64,000 bases of DNA from positions 62,001-126,000 of the forward strand of contig JANQRP010000028.1 in the NCBI GenBank assembly GCA_028284495.1, written 5' to 3'. Shown here in pieces: positions 23,345 to 33,367 of the stretch. This DNA is from Longimicrobiales bacterium. Lineage in GTDB: Bacteria; Gemmatimonadota; Gemmatimonadetes; Longimicrobiales; Gaopeijiaceae. The notes beneath the pieces are model-generated. The model saw only the letters and a list, made by a program, of their open reading frames with translations, did not search any database and was not told the origin of the DNA. The translations under genes were made by a program, and so were the position numbers. Every line of letters begins with the position of its first letter. Positions within the stretch are counted from its first letter, which is position 1.

Positions 23345-24668
23345 CCATGACCGCCCTGGCGCCGGGGCGGTCCTCGCGGTTCTCCAGTACGACGCTGCCC
23401 CCGTGCGCCTCGGCGATCTGGCGGGTCAGCACCAGCCCGATGCCCGATCCCCCCTGCTTCGTCGAGTAGAACGGCACGAAGAGGTTCGAGGTATCGGTGA
23501 GTCCCGGTCCTTCGTCCTCGACGATCAGGTCCACGAACTCGGGCCGGACGCGCCACGTCAGCGACACCCCGTCGCCCCCGGCCTCGAGCGTGGCGTCCGC
23601 CGCATTCCGGATGAGGTTGATCAGCGCCTGCTGGAGCTGGGCGGGGTCCGCTTCCACCGACACGTTCGGCCCCCGCTCGACCTGCACCGGCGTCCGCGTC
23701 TCGAGCGCGGCCATCGCGAGCACGAGTTCCGTCACGTCCACCGATGACATCTCCGGAGGGGGCAGACGCGCGAGCCGGGCGTACGACGCCATGAACTGCC
23801 CGAGCGAGTCCACCCGGTTCGAGATGACCTCGAAGCCGCGCGTCACATCCTCTTCGACGTCCGGTGTCAGCTCCCCACGGCCGAGCATGGTCCGGAGGCT
23901 GCCTGAAATCGACTTGATGGGCGCGAGCGAGTTGTTGATCTCGTGCGAAAGCACCCTGATGATCCGCTTCCACGCCTGGCGCTCCTCCTCGCGGAGCGCG
24001 CGGCTGAGATCGGAGAGCGCGATGAGGGCCAGCGGCGCGCCTTCCTGCCGGACCACGCTGCGCCGCAACTCCCACCGCCCCGTTCCGCCCGGGAACGCGA
24101 CCTCGAGCGTTCGCGGGCTGGGCCCGCCGAGTGCGTCCTCGAGGCGAAGCTCCGTGGCGGTCGATCCGAGCAGTTTCTCGGCCGGCTGGCCGAGAAGTCG
24201 CTCCCCCGCGCGGTTCACGATCCGGAGTTCGCCCGACGGATCGAAGGCGAACACCGCGACCTCGATGGCCTCGAGGACCTTCCGAAGGGTCTCGCTGGCT
24301 TCGACAGCCCCCACCCGCTGCTCCCGAAGCATCTCCTCCAGGGCGTTCGCCTCCATGTAGACCAGCGAGAGCGTGTCCTCGGGGTCGGGCTCGGCGGGGA
24401 CCCTCGCGCGGATCGAGAAGTCCCCCTCGCGGAGTCCGGCGAGCATGTTGGCGAGCGTACCGAGCGGCCGCGTCACGTGCTCCCTCAGGACGACGAGGAA
24501 CCACAGCCAGAGGAGCACGACCAGCAGCGTCAGCGTCCACTTGAGGCGGGTCGGGTAGGGGTTGGTCCAGAGGAGGACGAGGGACAGCGAGCCGGCCGGA
24601 AGACCCGAAATCACGCCGAGGATCAACGTCCTGCGGCCGTGGCTCGCACCCTTCCAGAGCCCGCCCAT
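23319..24668 (-). CDS. NtrY-like sensor histidine kinase
   Basis: A 449-residue membrane kinase. Two helices (about residues 13-34 and 41-61) enclose only a few residues, so there is almost no periplasmic sensor loop. A HAMP domain, a PAS domain (about 125-230), the dimerisation domain with His242 in LSHEINNSLAP, and the ATPase domain (N-box LINLIRNAADA, DEGPGL, GGSGIGLVL) follow. The phosphotransfer motif is of the NtrY/NtrB type. It starts six bases after the regulator gene, so the pair is cotranscribed with the ATPase upstream. It probably senses a membrane or cytoplasmic cue and phosphorylates the regulator at 24674-26032. Confidence 0.9.
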   Translation of the reverse strand: MGGLWKGASHGRRTLILGVISGLPAGSLSLVLLWTNPYPTRLKWTLTLLVVLLWLWFLVVLREHVTRPLGTLANMLAGLREGDFSIRARVPAEPDPEDTLSLVYMEANALEEMLREQRVGAVEASETLRKVLEAIEVAVFAFDPSGELRIVNRAGERLLGQPAEKLLGSTATELRLEDALGGPSPRTLEVAFPGGTGRWELRRSVVRQEGAPLALIALSDLSRALREEERQAWKRIIRVLSHEINNSLAPIKSISGSLRTMLGRGELTPDVEEDVTRGFEVISNRVDSLGQFMASYARLARLPPPEMSSVDVTELVLAMAALETRTPVQVERGPNVSVEADPAQLQQALINLIRNAADATLEAGGDGVSLTWRVRPEFVDLIVEDEGPGLTDTSNLFVPFYSTKQGGSGIGLVLTRQIAEAHGGSVVLENREDRPGARAVMVIPAAAED

Positions 24669-24673
24669 CCCGC

Positions 24674-26032
<1,359 letters not shown>

Positions 26033-26045
26033 CGGCGGCCCTCGG

Positions 26046-26711
26046 CTACTCCTCGACGATCCAGCCGTCGCGCAGCTGGATCACGCGATCCCCGTACTCG
26101 GCGTACTTCTCGTTGTGGGTCACCTGCACGATGGTCGTCCCCTCCGAGTTCAGCTGCTTCAGGAGGTCCATGATCATCTCCCCCTGGCTCGAGTGGAGGC
26201 TGCCGGTAGGCTCGTCGGCGAGGATGAGCGACGGCTCCGTGATGATCGCCCGCGCCACGGCCACCAGCTGCTGCTGTCCGCCCGAGAGCTGGGTCGGATA
26301 CAGGTCCTTCTTTCCGACGATCTGGAAACGATCGAGGGTGTCGGCGACCACCGCCTGGCGTTCCTTGCGGCCCATGTTCCGATAGGAGAGCGGGATCTCG
26401 AGGTTCTCGTACACGGTGAGGTCGTCGAGCAGGTGGTACTGCTGGAAGACGAAGCCGATCTGCTGTTTCCCCAGCTCCTGCCGCGCACGCTGGCGCATCG
26501 CATGGACGGGCTGACCCTGCAGGAAGTACTGGCCCCGCCACTCCGAATCGAGCATCCCGAGAATCGACAGGAGGGTCGACTTCCCCGCGCCGGACGGACC
26601 CATGATCGTGACGAACTCGCCGTCCGTGATCTCCGCCGTGATCTGGCGCAGGACAAAGGTTTCACCAGTGCCGACACGGAAGGACTTCTCGACGTTCTCG
26701 AGCCTGATCAT
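26046..26711 (-). CDS. MacB/LolD-type ABC transporter ATPase (2)
   Basis: A 221-residue ATPase without extensions. Walker A GPSGAGKST is at residues 38-46, with FVFQQYHLLDDL, LILADEPTG and VTHNE further on. The signature reads LSGGQQQLVAVARA, with Leu where most members have Arg. The ATG at 26711 gives the family-typical start IRLENVEKSF; a TTG 27 codons upstream is unlikely. It is the first gene of the ATPase-regulator-kinase operon and has no neighbouring permease in that operon; the divergent operon carries one. Confidence 0.9.
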   Translation of the reverse strand: MIRLENVEKSFRVGTGETFVLRQITAEITDGEFVTIMGPSGAGKSTLLSILGMLDSEWRGQYFLQGQPVHAMRQRARQELGKQQIGFVFQQYHLLDDLTVYENLEIPLSYRNMGRKERQAVVADTLDRFQIVGKKDLYPTQLSGGQQQLVAVARAIITEPSLILADEPTGSLHSSQGEMIMDLLKQLNSEGTTIVQVTHNEKYAEYGDRVIQLRDGWIVEE

Positions 26712-26874
26712 CGGTGCGTTGAGCCGGGTGTTCGAGGGTGGGTGGCGGGCGAGCGGGCATCGCGCCACGGCACTCGCCACGGGGATGTTCAAGCTACCAC
26801 CAATCGCTCGGGAATGCGCGTCGTCCGGGGCTCCGACATCGACGGCAACCCTTTCGCGATCGCGGTCGTCTCAG

Positions 26875-26909
26875 TATGTGTCACCTGACTAGTAGTCATA
26901 TGACATATA
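26875..26909. promoter_or_regulatory. Candidate PadR operator upstream of padR 3
   Basis: TATGTGTCA (26875-26883) and TGACATATA (26901-26909) form an imperfect inverted repeat. Inside it lie the perfect palindromes ACTAGT (26888-26893) and GTCATATGAC (26895-26904). The region is AT-rich against its surroundings and ends 20 bases before the PadR ATG, so it likely holds both promoter and operator. I could not fix the -35 and -10. Confidence 0.5.
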
Positions 26910-26928
26910 TCCGAACCGGGGCCCGACC

Positions 26929-27249
26929 ATGACCGACCCGAACGACGTGCTTCCGCTCGCACCGCGCGACCTGCTCATTCTGGTGGTTCTCGCGGAAGGA
27001 CCGTTGCACGGCTACGGGATCGTGAAGGCGGTCGAGGAGCGCTCGGAGGCGGGCGTGCTGCTCGATCCGGCCAACCTCTACCGCGTGCTCCGCCGCATGC
27101 GCGAGCAGGGATGGGTGGGCGAATGCGACGGCGACGGGTCCGATCGCCGGCGAACGCACGAGATCACGGCCCGCGGGCGCGCCGTCCTCCGCGCGGAGGT
27201 CGAGCGACTCGACCGTCTGGTGAAGCACGCCCGCCCGGCGCTGGGGTGA
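26929..27249 (+). CDS. PadR-family transcriptional regulator (3)
   Basis: A 106-residue winged-helix regulator: PRDLLILVVLAEGPLHGYGIV, LLDPANLYRVLRRMREQGWV and RRRTHEITARGRAVL. It is more divergent than the two PadR proteins at 15377 and 18504, notably LDPANLYRVL in place of the usual EEGTLYPAL. Its stop is four bases before the permease gene, so the two form an operon like the other pairs but on the plus strand. It is divergent from the ATPase-regulator-kinase operon across 217 bases. Confidence 0.88.
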   Translation: MTDPNDVLPLAPRDLLILVVLAEGPLHGYGIVKAVEERSEAGVLLDPANLYRVLRRMREQGWVGECDGDGSDRRRTHEITARGRAVLRAEVERLDRLVKHARPALG

Positions 27250-27253
27250 GGGC

Positions 27254-29896
27254 GTGAGCGATCGGGTGCTGAGGCTCTACAGAGCTTCGCTCAGGCTGCT
27301 CCCCCGCGAGGTCCGGGAGGAGGACGGGGCGGCGATCGTCGCGACGCTCGAGGACCAGCTTGCCGGCGCGTCGACCGAGACGGAGCGGACGCGGATCTGG
27401 CTGCGGGCCTTCGTGCGCCTGCCGGGAGCCGCGATGGGAATGGCGAGGGACGCCCGCTCGGTGCGGGGGTCGGGACGAGGCAATCCACAGGGGGGAGGGG
27501 ACGGGATGTACGGGATGATCAGGACGCTGCGGCTCGCGCTGCGCACGCTCATGAAGGCGCCGGCGTTCACGTGGGCGTCGGTACTCCTGCTCGCGCTGGG
27601 AATCGGCGCCGGCACCGCCGCCTTCGGCATCGTGGACCACGTGCTGCTGAGGCCTCTGCCCTATCCGCAGGCCGAGCGGCTCGTGTACATGACGAACGGG
27701 TCGCACTCCGGTCCGACGCTTCGACGGCTCGACGCGGTCCACGCCTTCGACGCGTGGGTGGCCACGAGCGAAGCGACGCTGAACCTCGCGCGGCCCGACG
27801 CCGAGCCGGTCCGGGTGCGCGGAGCGGAGGTGACCGCCTCGTTCTTCAGCGTCTTCGGCGCGACGCCGACGGTGGGCCGCGTCCTCGTCGAAGGCGACGA
27901 GGGCGGGCCGGACATCGTGGTGCTCACCCACGACGCGTGGCAGCGGCTGTGGGGCGGCGATCCCGCGGTCGTGGGGTCCACCATCGAGCTGGCCGGCAGG
28001 TCCGGCGAGGTCGTCGGCGTACTCGGCGAGGATTTCGTGCCGCCGCAGGCTCTCACCGGCCGAGACGTGGACGTGCTCTACCCGATGAACTGGAACAATC
28101 CGAACCTCGAGCGCCCCGGATACCACGCCCACTCGGTCGTCGGCCGACTCGCGCCCGGCGCGTCGATCGAGCAGGCCGACGCAGACCTCGTCCGGGTCGC
28201 GGACGACGTCATGGCCGCGTACGCCGAGCACTACTCGGAGTACAGCGAGCCGGTCCGCTGGCCGGTCGAGCCGCTCGCCGCCATCACCGTCGGCGAGGGA
28301 ATCACGCGGGGCCTCGCGCTGCTCCTCGGTGCGGTCGCCCTCCTGCTGCTCGTCGCCTGCTCGAACGTCGCGCATCTCTTCCTGGCCCGGGGCATCGGGC
28401 GGACGCAGGAGATGTCCGTCCGGCGGGCGCTGGGTGCGTCGACGCGAGCGCTGGTCGGGCAGCTCGCGGCCGAGAGCGCCGTGGTCGGCGCGGCCGCCGG
28501 CATCGGCGGCGTCGCGCTAGCGTGGCTGACGCTGAGGGGATTCGGCCGCTGGACGACCGCCCTCCCGCGCGGCGAGGCGATCTCGATGGATCTGAGGGTG
28601 GTCGGCTTCGCGCTTCTGCTGTCGACGGCCACCGTACTCGTGTTCGGGCTGCTGCCCGCCATACGCTCGACGCGGCGCGACCTGCACAGGGTGCTCCGGT
28701 CCGGCGCGCGCGGCGCGTCGTCGTCGCGCACCGTGCAGGCGCTTCGGTCCGGCCTGGTGGTGGGCGAGGTCGCGGTTTCGCTGGTGCTCGTGACGCTGGC
28801 GGGCCTTCTCATGCGGAGCTTCGTGGAGGTCGCCCGGCAGGACACCGGCATCGTTTCGGACAACGTCGTGATGGTCCCGCTGTCGGTGTCCGCTCCGGAG
28901 ACCGGCGACGCCTACGTACAGATGATGACCACGATCACCGAGGCCGTCCGGCAGGTCCCCGGCATCGAGACCGCCACCTGGTCGGGCGAGCTCCCCTTCG
29001 AGAACGTGGGCGGCAGCTCCTGCTGCTGGGCGATGCGCGCGCAGCTCACAGAGGACGACGAGCCGACGCGGCTCGCGGGGCACTCGGTGGACGAGTACTT
29101 CTTCTCGACCTTCGGGACCGAACTCGTCGCCGGTCGGAACTTCCTGCCCGGCGAAACGGAGCCCGTGGCGATCGTGGGCGAGCGGACGGCGATCCGCGGC
29201 TGGGGGTCGGCGCAGGCGGCGCTCGGCGAGATCATCGAGGCTCGGGGCGAGGCGCGACGGATCGTCGGCGTCGCGGAGCACACGCTCCATTACGGCCTCG
29301 ACATTCCGCATGACATCACCGCCTACATCCCTCTGTGGCAGAATCCGTTCTCGATGCCGTGGGCTTCCCTCGCCGTGAAGACCCGCGGCGACGCGAGCGG
29401 CCTCCATGACGACCTGCGCGCCGCGATCTGGAGCGTCGCGCCGGAACTGCCCATCCCCACGGTCACGACGCTGGACGCGATGATCGACGAGAGCACCTCG
29501 ACCCGGCGGTTCGGGGGAGCCCTGGCCACGTCGTTCGGGGTGCTGGCGCTGGTGCTGGCCGCCGGCGGACTCTACGGAACGCTCCTCTACTCCGTGGGCG
29601 AGCAGCGCCGGGCGATCGGGATCCGTCTCGCGCTGGGCGCCGGGCGGCGGCGGATCGAACGGGCGGTTGTGGGGCGCGCCCTGACACTCGGCGCCGGCGG
29701 TGTCGTGGTCGGCATCGCCCTGAGCTGGTACGTGACGCGATTCCTCGAGTCGTTCCTCTTCAGGGTCGCGCCACGCGACGCCGTGAGCCTGGTGGGTGCG
29801 GCGGCGGTGCTACTTGCGGTCACCGCGGTGGCCGCCTGGTTCCCGGCCCGGCGGGCGGCGGGCACCGATCCGCTGGAGACGCTCAGGGTGGAGTGA
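27254..29896 (+). CDS. ADOP-family FtsX/MacB-type ABC permease (3)
   Basis: An 880-residue permease with the duplicated MacB/FtsX architecture. The N-terminus differs from the other two: LYRASLRLLPREVREEDGAAI is a second type of permease prefix, followed by a glycine-rich linker and a helix near residues 107-127 (WASVLLLALGIGAGTAAFGIV). The end, ARRAAGTDPLETLRVE, is typical of the family. The GTG start lies four bases after its PadR gene. A strong hairpin terminator follows the stop. It is the permease closest to either ATPase gene, though in a divergent operon. Substrate unknown. Confidence 0.88.
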   Translation: MSDRVLRLYRASLRLLPREVREEDGAAIVATLEDQLAGASTETERTRIWLRAFVRLPGAAMGMARDARSVRGSGRGNPQGGGDGMYGMIRTLRLALRTLMKAPAFTWASVLLLALGIGAGTAAFGIVDHVLLRPLPYPQAERLVYMTNGSHSGPTLRRLDAVHAFDAWVATSEATLNLARPDAEPVRVRGAEVTASFFSVFGATPTVGRVLVEGDEGGPDIVVLTHDAWQRLWGGDPAVVGSTIELAGRSGEVVGVLGEDFVPPQALTGRDVDVLYPMNWNNPNLERPGYHAHSVVGRLAPGASIEQADADLVRVADDVMAAYAEHYSEYSEPVRWPVEPLAAITVGEGITRGLALLLGAVALLLLVACSNVAHLFLARGIGRTQEMSVRRALGASTRALVGQLAAESAVVGAAAGIGGVALAWLTLRGFGRWTTALPRGEAISMDLRVVGFALLLSTATVLVFGLLPAIRSTRRDLHRVLRSGARGASSSRTVQALRSGLVVGEVAVSLVLVTLAGLLMRSFVEVARQDTGIVSDNVVMVPLSVSAPETGDAYVQMMTTITEAVRQVPGIETATWSGELPFENVGGSSCCWAMRAQLTEDDEPTRLAGHSVDEYFFSTFGTELVAGRNFLPGETEPVAIVGERTAIRGWGSAQAALGEIIEARGEARRIVGVAEHTLHYGLDIPHDITAYIPLWQNPFSMPWASLAVKTRGDASGLHDDLRAAIWSVAPELPIPTVTTLDAMIDESTSTRRFGGALATSFGVLALVLAAGGLYGTLLYSVGEQRRAIGIRLALGAGRRRIERAVVGRALTLGAGGVVVGIALSWYVTRFLESFLFRVAPRDAVSLVGAAAVLLAVTAVAAWFPARRAAGTDPLETLRVE

Positions 29897-29902
29897 TCCG
29901 GA

Positions 29903-29944
29903 GGGGGCGTCGGCGCCCGGGGTTTTGCCTCGCCCGACGCCCCC
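29903..29944 (+). terminator. Terminator after the third permease
   Basis: An 11-pair perfect GC-rich stem (29903-29913 with 29934-29944) begins six bases after the permease stop. The 20-base loop contains TTTT. No terminal T-run is present. Confidence 0.6.
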
Positions 29945-30019
29945 ACGGAACGCATCGCGCGCTCGTCGGCTTTGCGGGGTGTCCCCCGGCCTCTCCCCGT
30001 CCGACCCCGACCACCCCTC

Positions 30020-31246
30020 ATGAGCACCCACGCCGTCACCTTCCCCGGATCGTCGGGGCACCGCCTCTCCGCCCGCCTCGAGCTTCCCGCCGACGGCGTC
30101 CCTCGGGCGACGGCCCTCTTCGCCCACTGCTTCACGTGCTCGAAGGACCTCCGGGCGGCTGTCGCGATCACCCGGGAACTCGCTGCCGCCGGGTTCGCCG
30201 TCCTCCGCTTCGATTTCACGGGACTCGGCGAGAGCGAGGGCGACTTCGCCGATACGGATTTCTCGTCGAACGTCGACGACCTCGTGGCGGCGGCGCGATG
30301 GCTCGAAACGGAGTACGAAGCTCCGCGGGTGCTCGTCGGTCACTCGCTCGGTGGCGCAGCGGTTCTCTGCGCCCGCGAGCACCTCCCCTCCGTCGACGCC
30401 ATCGCCACGATCGGCGCGCCCGCCGACCCGGCCCACGTACTCCAGCACGTGTCCGAGCGCGAGGACGAGATCCGGGAGCGGGGCGAAGCCACGGTGACTC
30501 TGGCGGGGCGGCCCTTCACCATCCGTGCGTCGTTCCTCGAGGACGTCGAATCCGCGATGCTCACCGAGCACCTCGCGCAGCTCGATGCGGCCCTCCTCGT
30601 GATGCACTCGCCGGTCGATCGGACCGTCGGCATCGAGAACGCCCGCCGGATCTACGACGCGGCCCGACACCCGAAGAGCTTCGTCTCGCTGGACACCGCC
30701 GACCACCTTCTCACCCGCCGCGAGGACGCCCGATACGCGGCGCGCGTGCTCGGCGCGTGGGCCGAGCGCTACGTCCCGCCGGCCGAACGGGCCGCGACCA
30801 CGGACGACCTCGTCGCGCACGACCGCGTGGTCACGCGCACCGGGGCCGCGGGATTCCGCACCGACGTCGTGGTGCGCCGACACCGGCTGGTCGCAGACGA
30901 GCCCGCCTCCGTGGGCGGTGACGACGAGGGGCCGACCCCCTACGACTACGTGGTGGCCGGCCTGGGCGCGTGCACCTCGATGACGCTCCGGATGTACGCG
31001 GATCGAAAGGAGTGGCCCCTCGAGGAGGTGCGGGTTCGACTCCGGCACGGCAAGATCCACCGAGCCGACGAGGAGGACTGCGTGGACGGGCGCGAAGCAC
31101 GCCTCGACCGCATCCACCGCGAGATCGAACTGGTGGGCGATCTCGACGACGAGCAGCGGGACCGGCTCATGGAGATCGCGGACCGCTGCCCCGTCCATCG
31201 CACGCTCGAGCGCGGCATTGTCGTCGAGACGGAGCGCCGTCCGTGA
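30020..31246 (+). CDS. Alpha/beta hydrolase - OsmC fusion protein
   Basis: A 408-residue two-domain protein. Residues 1-255 are an alpha/beta hydrolase with nucleophile elbow GHSLGG, RFDFTGLGES and a late TADHLL histidine. Residues 270-408 form an OsmC/Ohr domain with its two redox cysteines in LGACTSMTLRMYADRK and DRCPVHRTL. OsmC-type domains reduce organic hydroperoxides; the hydrolase could release or remove acyl groups. The same fusion is known in other bacteria as a bifunctional hydrolase/OsmC protein. The ATG at 30020 was chosen because the hydrolase domain begins there. It converges with the peroxiredoxin gene. Confidence 0.9.
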   Translation: MSTHAVTFPGSSGHRLSARLELPADGVPRATALFAHCFTCSKDLRAAVAITRELAAAGFAVLRFDFTGLGESEGDFADTDFSSNVDDLVAAARWLETEYEAPRVLVGHSLGGAAVLCAREHLPSVDAIATIGAPADPAHVLQHVSEREDEIRERGEATVTLAGRPFTIRASFLEDVESAMLTEHLAQLDAALLVMHSPVDRTVGIENARRIYDAARHPKSFVSLDTADHLLTRREDARYAARVLGAWAERYVPPAERAATTDDLVAHDRVVTRTGAAGFRTDVVVRRHRLVADEPASVGGDDEGPTPYDYVVAGLGACTSMTLRMYADRKEWPLEEVRVRLRHGKIHRADEEDCVDGREARLDRIHREIELVGDLDDEQRDRLMEIADRCPVHRTLERGIVVETERRP

Positions 31247-31271
31247 TCGCTCGACGCGGACGCTGGTCCGA

Positions 31272-31838
31272 TCAGCGGGTCTCTCCCCGGGCGGGATAGT
31301 CGTTCTCGATCACGTAGTCGAGCGCGCGGAGGATCGCGCGGAACTCCGGCCGCGCGAAGGGCATCGTCTGGACGGTTCCGAAGTAGAGCGTCCCGTCGGG
31401 TCGGACGAGGTAGATGGCCGGTTCGCTGAACCGCTCGGGCTCCTCGACCCCGATCGACGTCGTCCCCCGGCTCGACGAGACGTACAGCCCCCATGTCCGA
31501 GCCGTCTCGAGCTCGAGCGAGTGCCCGATCCGGAGCCCGTCGAGTGCCCACTCCTCGGCCGTCCGGACGGCGCGATCACGCGCATCGCTGGAGATCGCGA
31601 CCACGTCCACGCCGCGCTCCTCGAACTCCGCGAGCAGCCGCACGAGCTGCTGGAGGTACGTGCGGCAGATCGGACAGTGGAAGCCGCGGTAGAACACGAG
31701 CATCGTGAACGTGTCCGGATCCGCTTCGGCGATCGACCAGCGACCGCCCCCGACGAGATCGATCTCGAGCGGGGGCACCGGTGCTCGGGGGTAGAGCGGC
31801 TGGATCGGAGGAAGCTCGTGCGTCGGTTCGTTCGTCAT
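31272..31838 (-). CDS. Peroxiredoxin-like protein (AhpC/TSA family)
   Basis: A 188-residue thioredoxin-fold protein. The active-site region FYRGFHCPICRTYLQQL gives Cys55 and Cys58, a CxxC arrangement seen in the AhpC/TSA-related peroxiredoxin-like family. It would reduce peroxides or act as a thiol oxidoreductase in the cytoplasm; there is no signal peptide. It is the last gene of the AhpD-sigma-anti-sigma operon, 27 bases after the anti-sigma gene. Context supports a role in the response to oxidants. Confidence 0.85.
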   Translation of the reverse strand: MTNEPTHELPPIQPLYPRAPVPPLEIDLVGGGRWSIAEADPDTFTMLVFYRGFHCPICRTYLQQLVRLLAEFEERGVDVVAISSDARDRAVRTAEEWALDGLRIGHSLELETARTWGLYVSSSRGTTSIGVEEPERFSEPAIYLVRPDGTLYFGTVQTMPFARPEFRAILRALDYVIENDYPARGETR

Positions 31839-31865
31839 TCGGTCGGACTCGCTCGTGGTGGTGGT

Positions 31866-32129
31866 TCACTCGGACTTCGCGTCCCGGATCGCCGCCAGCA
31901 CGCGATGCCGGAGCCGCTCGGGGTCGGAGTGCCGAGCGCGCAGCTGTTTGATGTGACGAATGAGATCGCGCTCGAACTCGGTGTGCGCCACGCAGTACTC
32001 GCACTCCGCGAGGTGATCCTCGATCTCCGCCAGCTGGTCGGCGGAAACGTTGCCGTCCAGGTAGTCCCAGATGGCCCGGACCACGACCTCGCAGTCGGGC
32101 GGGAACTTCACCTTCTCCGGCTTGATCAT
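31866..32129 (-). CDS. RsrA-like zinc-binding anti-sigma factor
   Basis: An 87-residue protein with the anti-sigma zinc motif: Cys13, then His39-x3-Cys43-x2-Cys46 (DHLAECEYC), in the order found in RsrA of actinomycetes. The core CEVVVRAIWDYLDGNVSADQ also follows the RsrA pattern. Members bind their sigma factor when reduced and release it when the zinc-coordinating thiols are oxidised. No membrane helix is present, so it acts in the cytoplasm. The gene overlaps the sigma factor gene by four bases (ATGA). Confidence 0.85.
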   Translation of the reverse strand: MIKPEKVKFPPDCEVVVRAIWDYLDGNVSADQLAEIEDHLAECEYCVAHTEFERDLIRHIKQLRARHSDPERLRHRVLAAIRDAKSE

Positions 32130-32725
32130 CCCCCCTCCCCTGCGCCCCGACCGCCGTTTCCGTCGAGCAGATGGGCGTCGCGCGCGTGTTCGATGAGTTC
32201 TTCCTGCACCAGGCGCCGGGCCCGGAACAGTCGGCTGCGGACCGTGCCGACCGGGATCCCCAGGACCTCGGCGGCGTCGGCGTACTTCATCTCCTCGACG
32301 TCGATGAGCACCAGGATCGAGTGGTGCGGCTCGGGCAGACCGTCGATCGCCTTCCGGATCGCGGGTCCCACGTCGATCCGGTCGAAGAGGTCGCCGATCC
32401 CCGCGCGGGTGGCGTACACGTGACCCAGCACCGCCTGCATCGCGTCGAGATCCCCCTCCTCCGAGAGCACGAGCCGGTGCGACCGCTCACGACTGCGGAG
32501 GAAGGCGTTCCGGCAGATGGTGAAGAGCCAGCGCCGCGCGTCGGTCCCCACCTCGAAGGTGTGCCAGCCCCGCATCGCGCGGACGAACGTCTCCTGCACG
32601 AGATCGTCCGCCTCGGACTCGTCGCGGGTGAGCGACAGCGCGAAGCGAGACACGTCGCCGAGGAAGGGGAGCGCGATCCGCTCCACCTCCTCGGCGACCT
32701 GCCCCGTGGGTTTGCGTTCGGTCAT
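32126..32725 (-). CDS. ECF sigma factor, SigR-like
   Basis: A 199-residue extracytoplasmic-function sigma factor with regions 2 (DESEADDLVQETFVRAMRGWHTF) and 4 (GLPEPHHSILVLIDVEEMKYADAAEVLGIPVGTVRSRLFRARR). The segment WHTFEVGTDARRWLFTICRNAF is characteristic of the SigR/SigH thiol-stress group. The ATG at 32725 fits the normal length; the frame remains open upstream but overlaps the AhpD-like gene. The stop overlaps its anti-sigma gene by four bases. Probable regulon members are the peroxiredoxin and AhpD-like genes in the same operon. Confidence 0.9.
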   Translation of the reverse strand: MTERKPTGQVAEEVERIALPFLGDVSRFALSLTRDESEADDLVQETFVRAMRGWHTFEVGTDARRWLFTICRNAFLRSRERSHRLVLSEEGDLDAMQAVLGHVYATRAGIGDLFDRIDVGPAIRKAIDGLPEPHHSILVLIDVEEMKYADAAEVLGIPVGTVRSRLFRARRLVQEELIEHARDAHLLDGNGGRGAGEGG

Positions 32726-32769
32726 CGGATCGACGCTCGCCGCGGGAGGGTCTCGGCGGTCCGGCGTGC

Positions 32770-33333
32770 TCAGACGGCCGCCGCCCGACGCTCCCACGCG
32801 AATCCGCTGAACGCCTCGTCCACCGGCGTTTCCGCGAGGTGGTTCGAGTAGTTCGAGATCGTCTTCTTGGCTACGCCGAGCACGACCTCGAGTACCTGAG
32901 CCTTCGTGAAGCCCGCCGCGAGGAACGCGTCCACGGCGTCGTCGCCGGCCCACCCGCGCGTCTCGACGATGGTCCGGGTGAAGCGCCGAAGCGCTTCCAG
33001 ACGCGCATCGGCGAGGGCATCGCCGCTCCGGAGCGCCTCGATCGCCGCGTCGTCCGCGCCGATCATCTTCGCCACGGCGGACTCGGCGGCCATGCAGTAG
33101 TGGCACTCGTTCTCGAAGCTGGTCGTCAGCGCGACGACCTGCTGCTCGACCGGCGAGAACCCGGACGCCGCGAAGCGCTCGTGAAGGTCGAGGTAGGCCC
33201 CGGCCGTGGTCGGAGACTCGGCGAGGGTGCCGATCAGGTTCGGCACCATCCCGAACGTGCTCCGCGCGCGGTCGAAGGCGTCGATGGCGCCCTCGGGCGC
33301 GGTCTCGGCGGTGTGGGTCGTGAAGCGGGCCAT
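32770..33333 (-). CDS. AhpD-like carboxymuconolactone decarboxylase family protein
   Basis: A 187-residue all-alpha protein of the CMD/AhpD family. The catalytic motif ENECHYCMAAES supplies Cys77 and Cys80 with a nearby histidine, the peroxidase centre of AhpD-type proteins. It may reduce peroxides or recharge a peroxiredoxin such as the one at 31272. GGAGG lies eight bases before the ATG. It is the first gene of the operon, 44 bases before the sigma factor gene. Confidence 0.87.
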   Translation of the reverse strand: MARFTTHTAETAPEGAIDAFDRARSTFGMVPNLIGTLAESPTTAGAYLDLHERFAASGFSPVEQQVVALTTSFENECHYCMAAESAVAKMIGADDAAIEALRSGDALADARLEALRRFTRTIVETRGWAGDDAVDAFLAAGFTKAQVLEVVLGVAKKTISNYSNHLAETPVDEAFSGFAWERRAAAV

Positions 33334-33367
33334 GATGTATGCCTCCAGTCGGTTCGTTGATCTCGGA

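Noticed and set aside
26855..26864. CGCGATCGCG palindrome between the divergent operons.
   Set aside because: Such palindromes are frequent by chance in this base composition and it does not align with a promoter element.
31026..31048. GGTTCGACTCC resembles the T-loop of a tRNA.
   Set aside because: It lies inside the conserved OsmC domain coding sequence and no acceptor or anticodon stem surrounds it.
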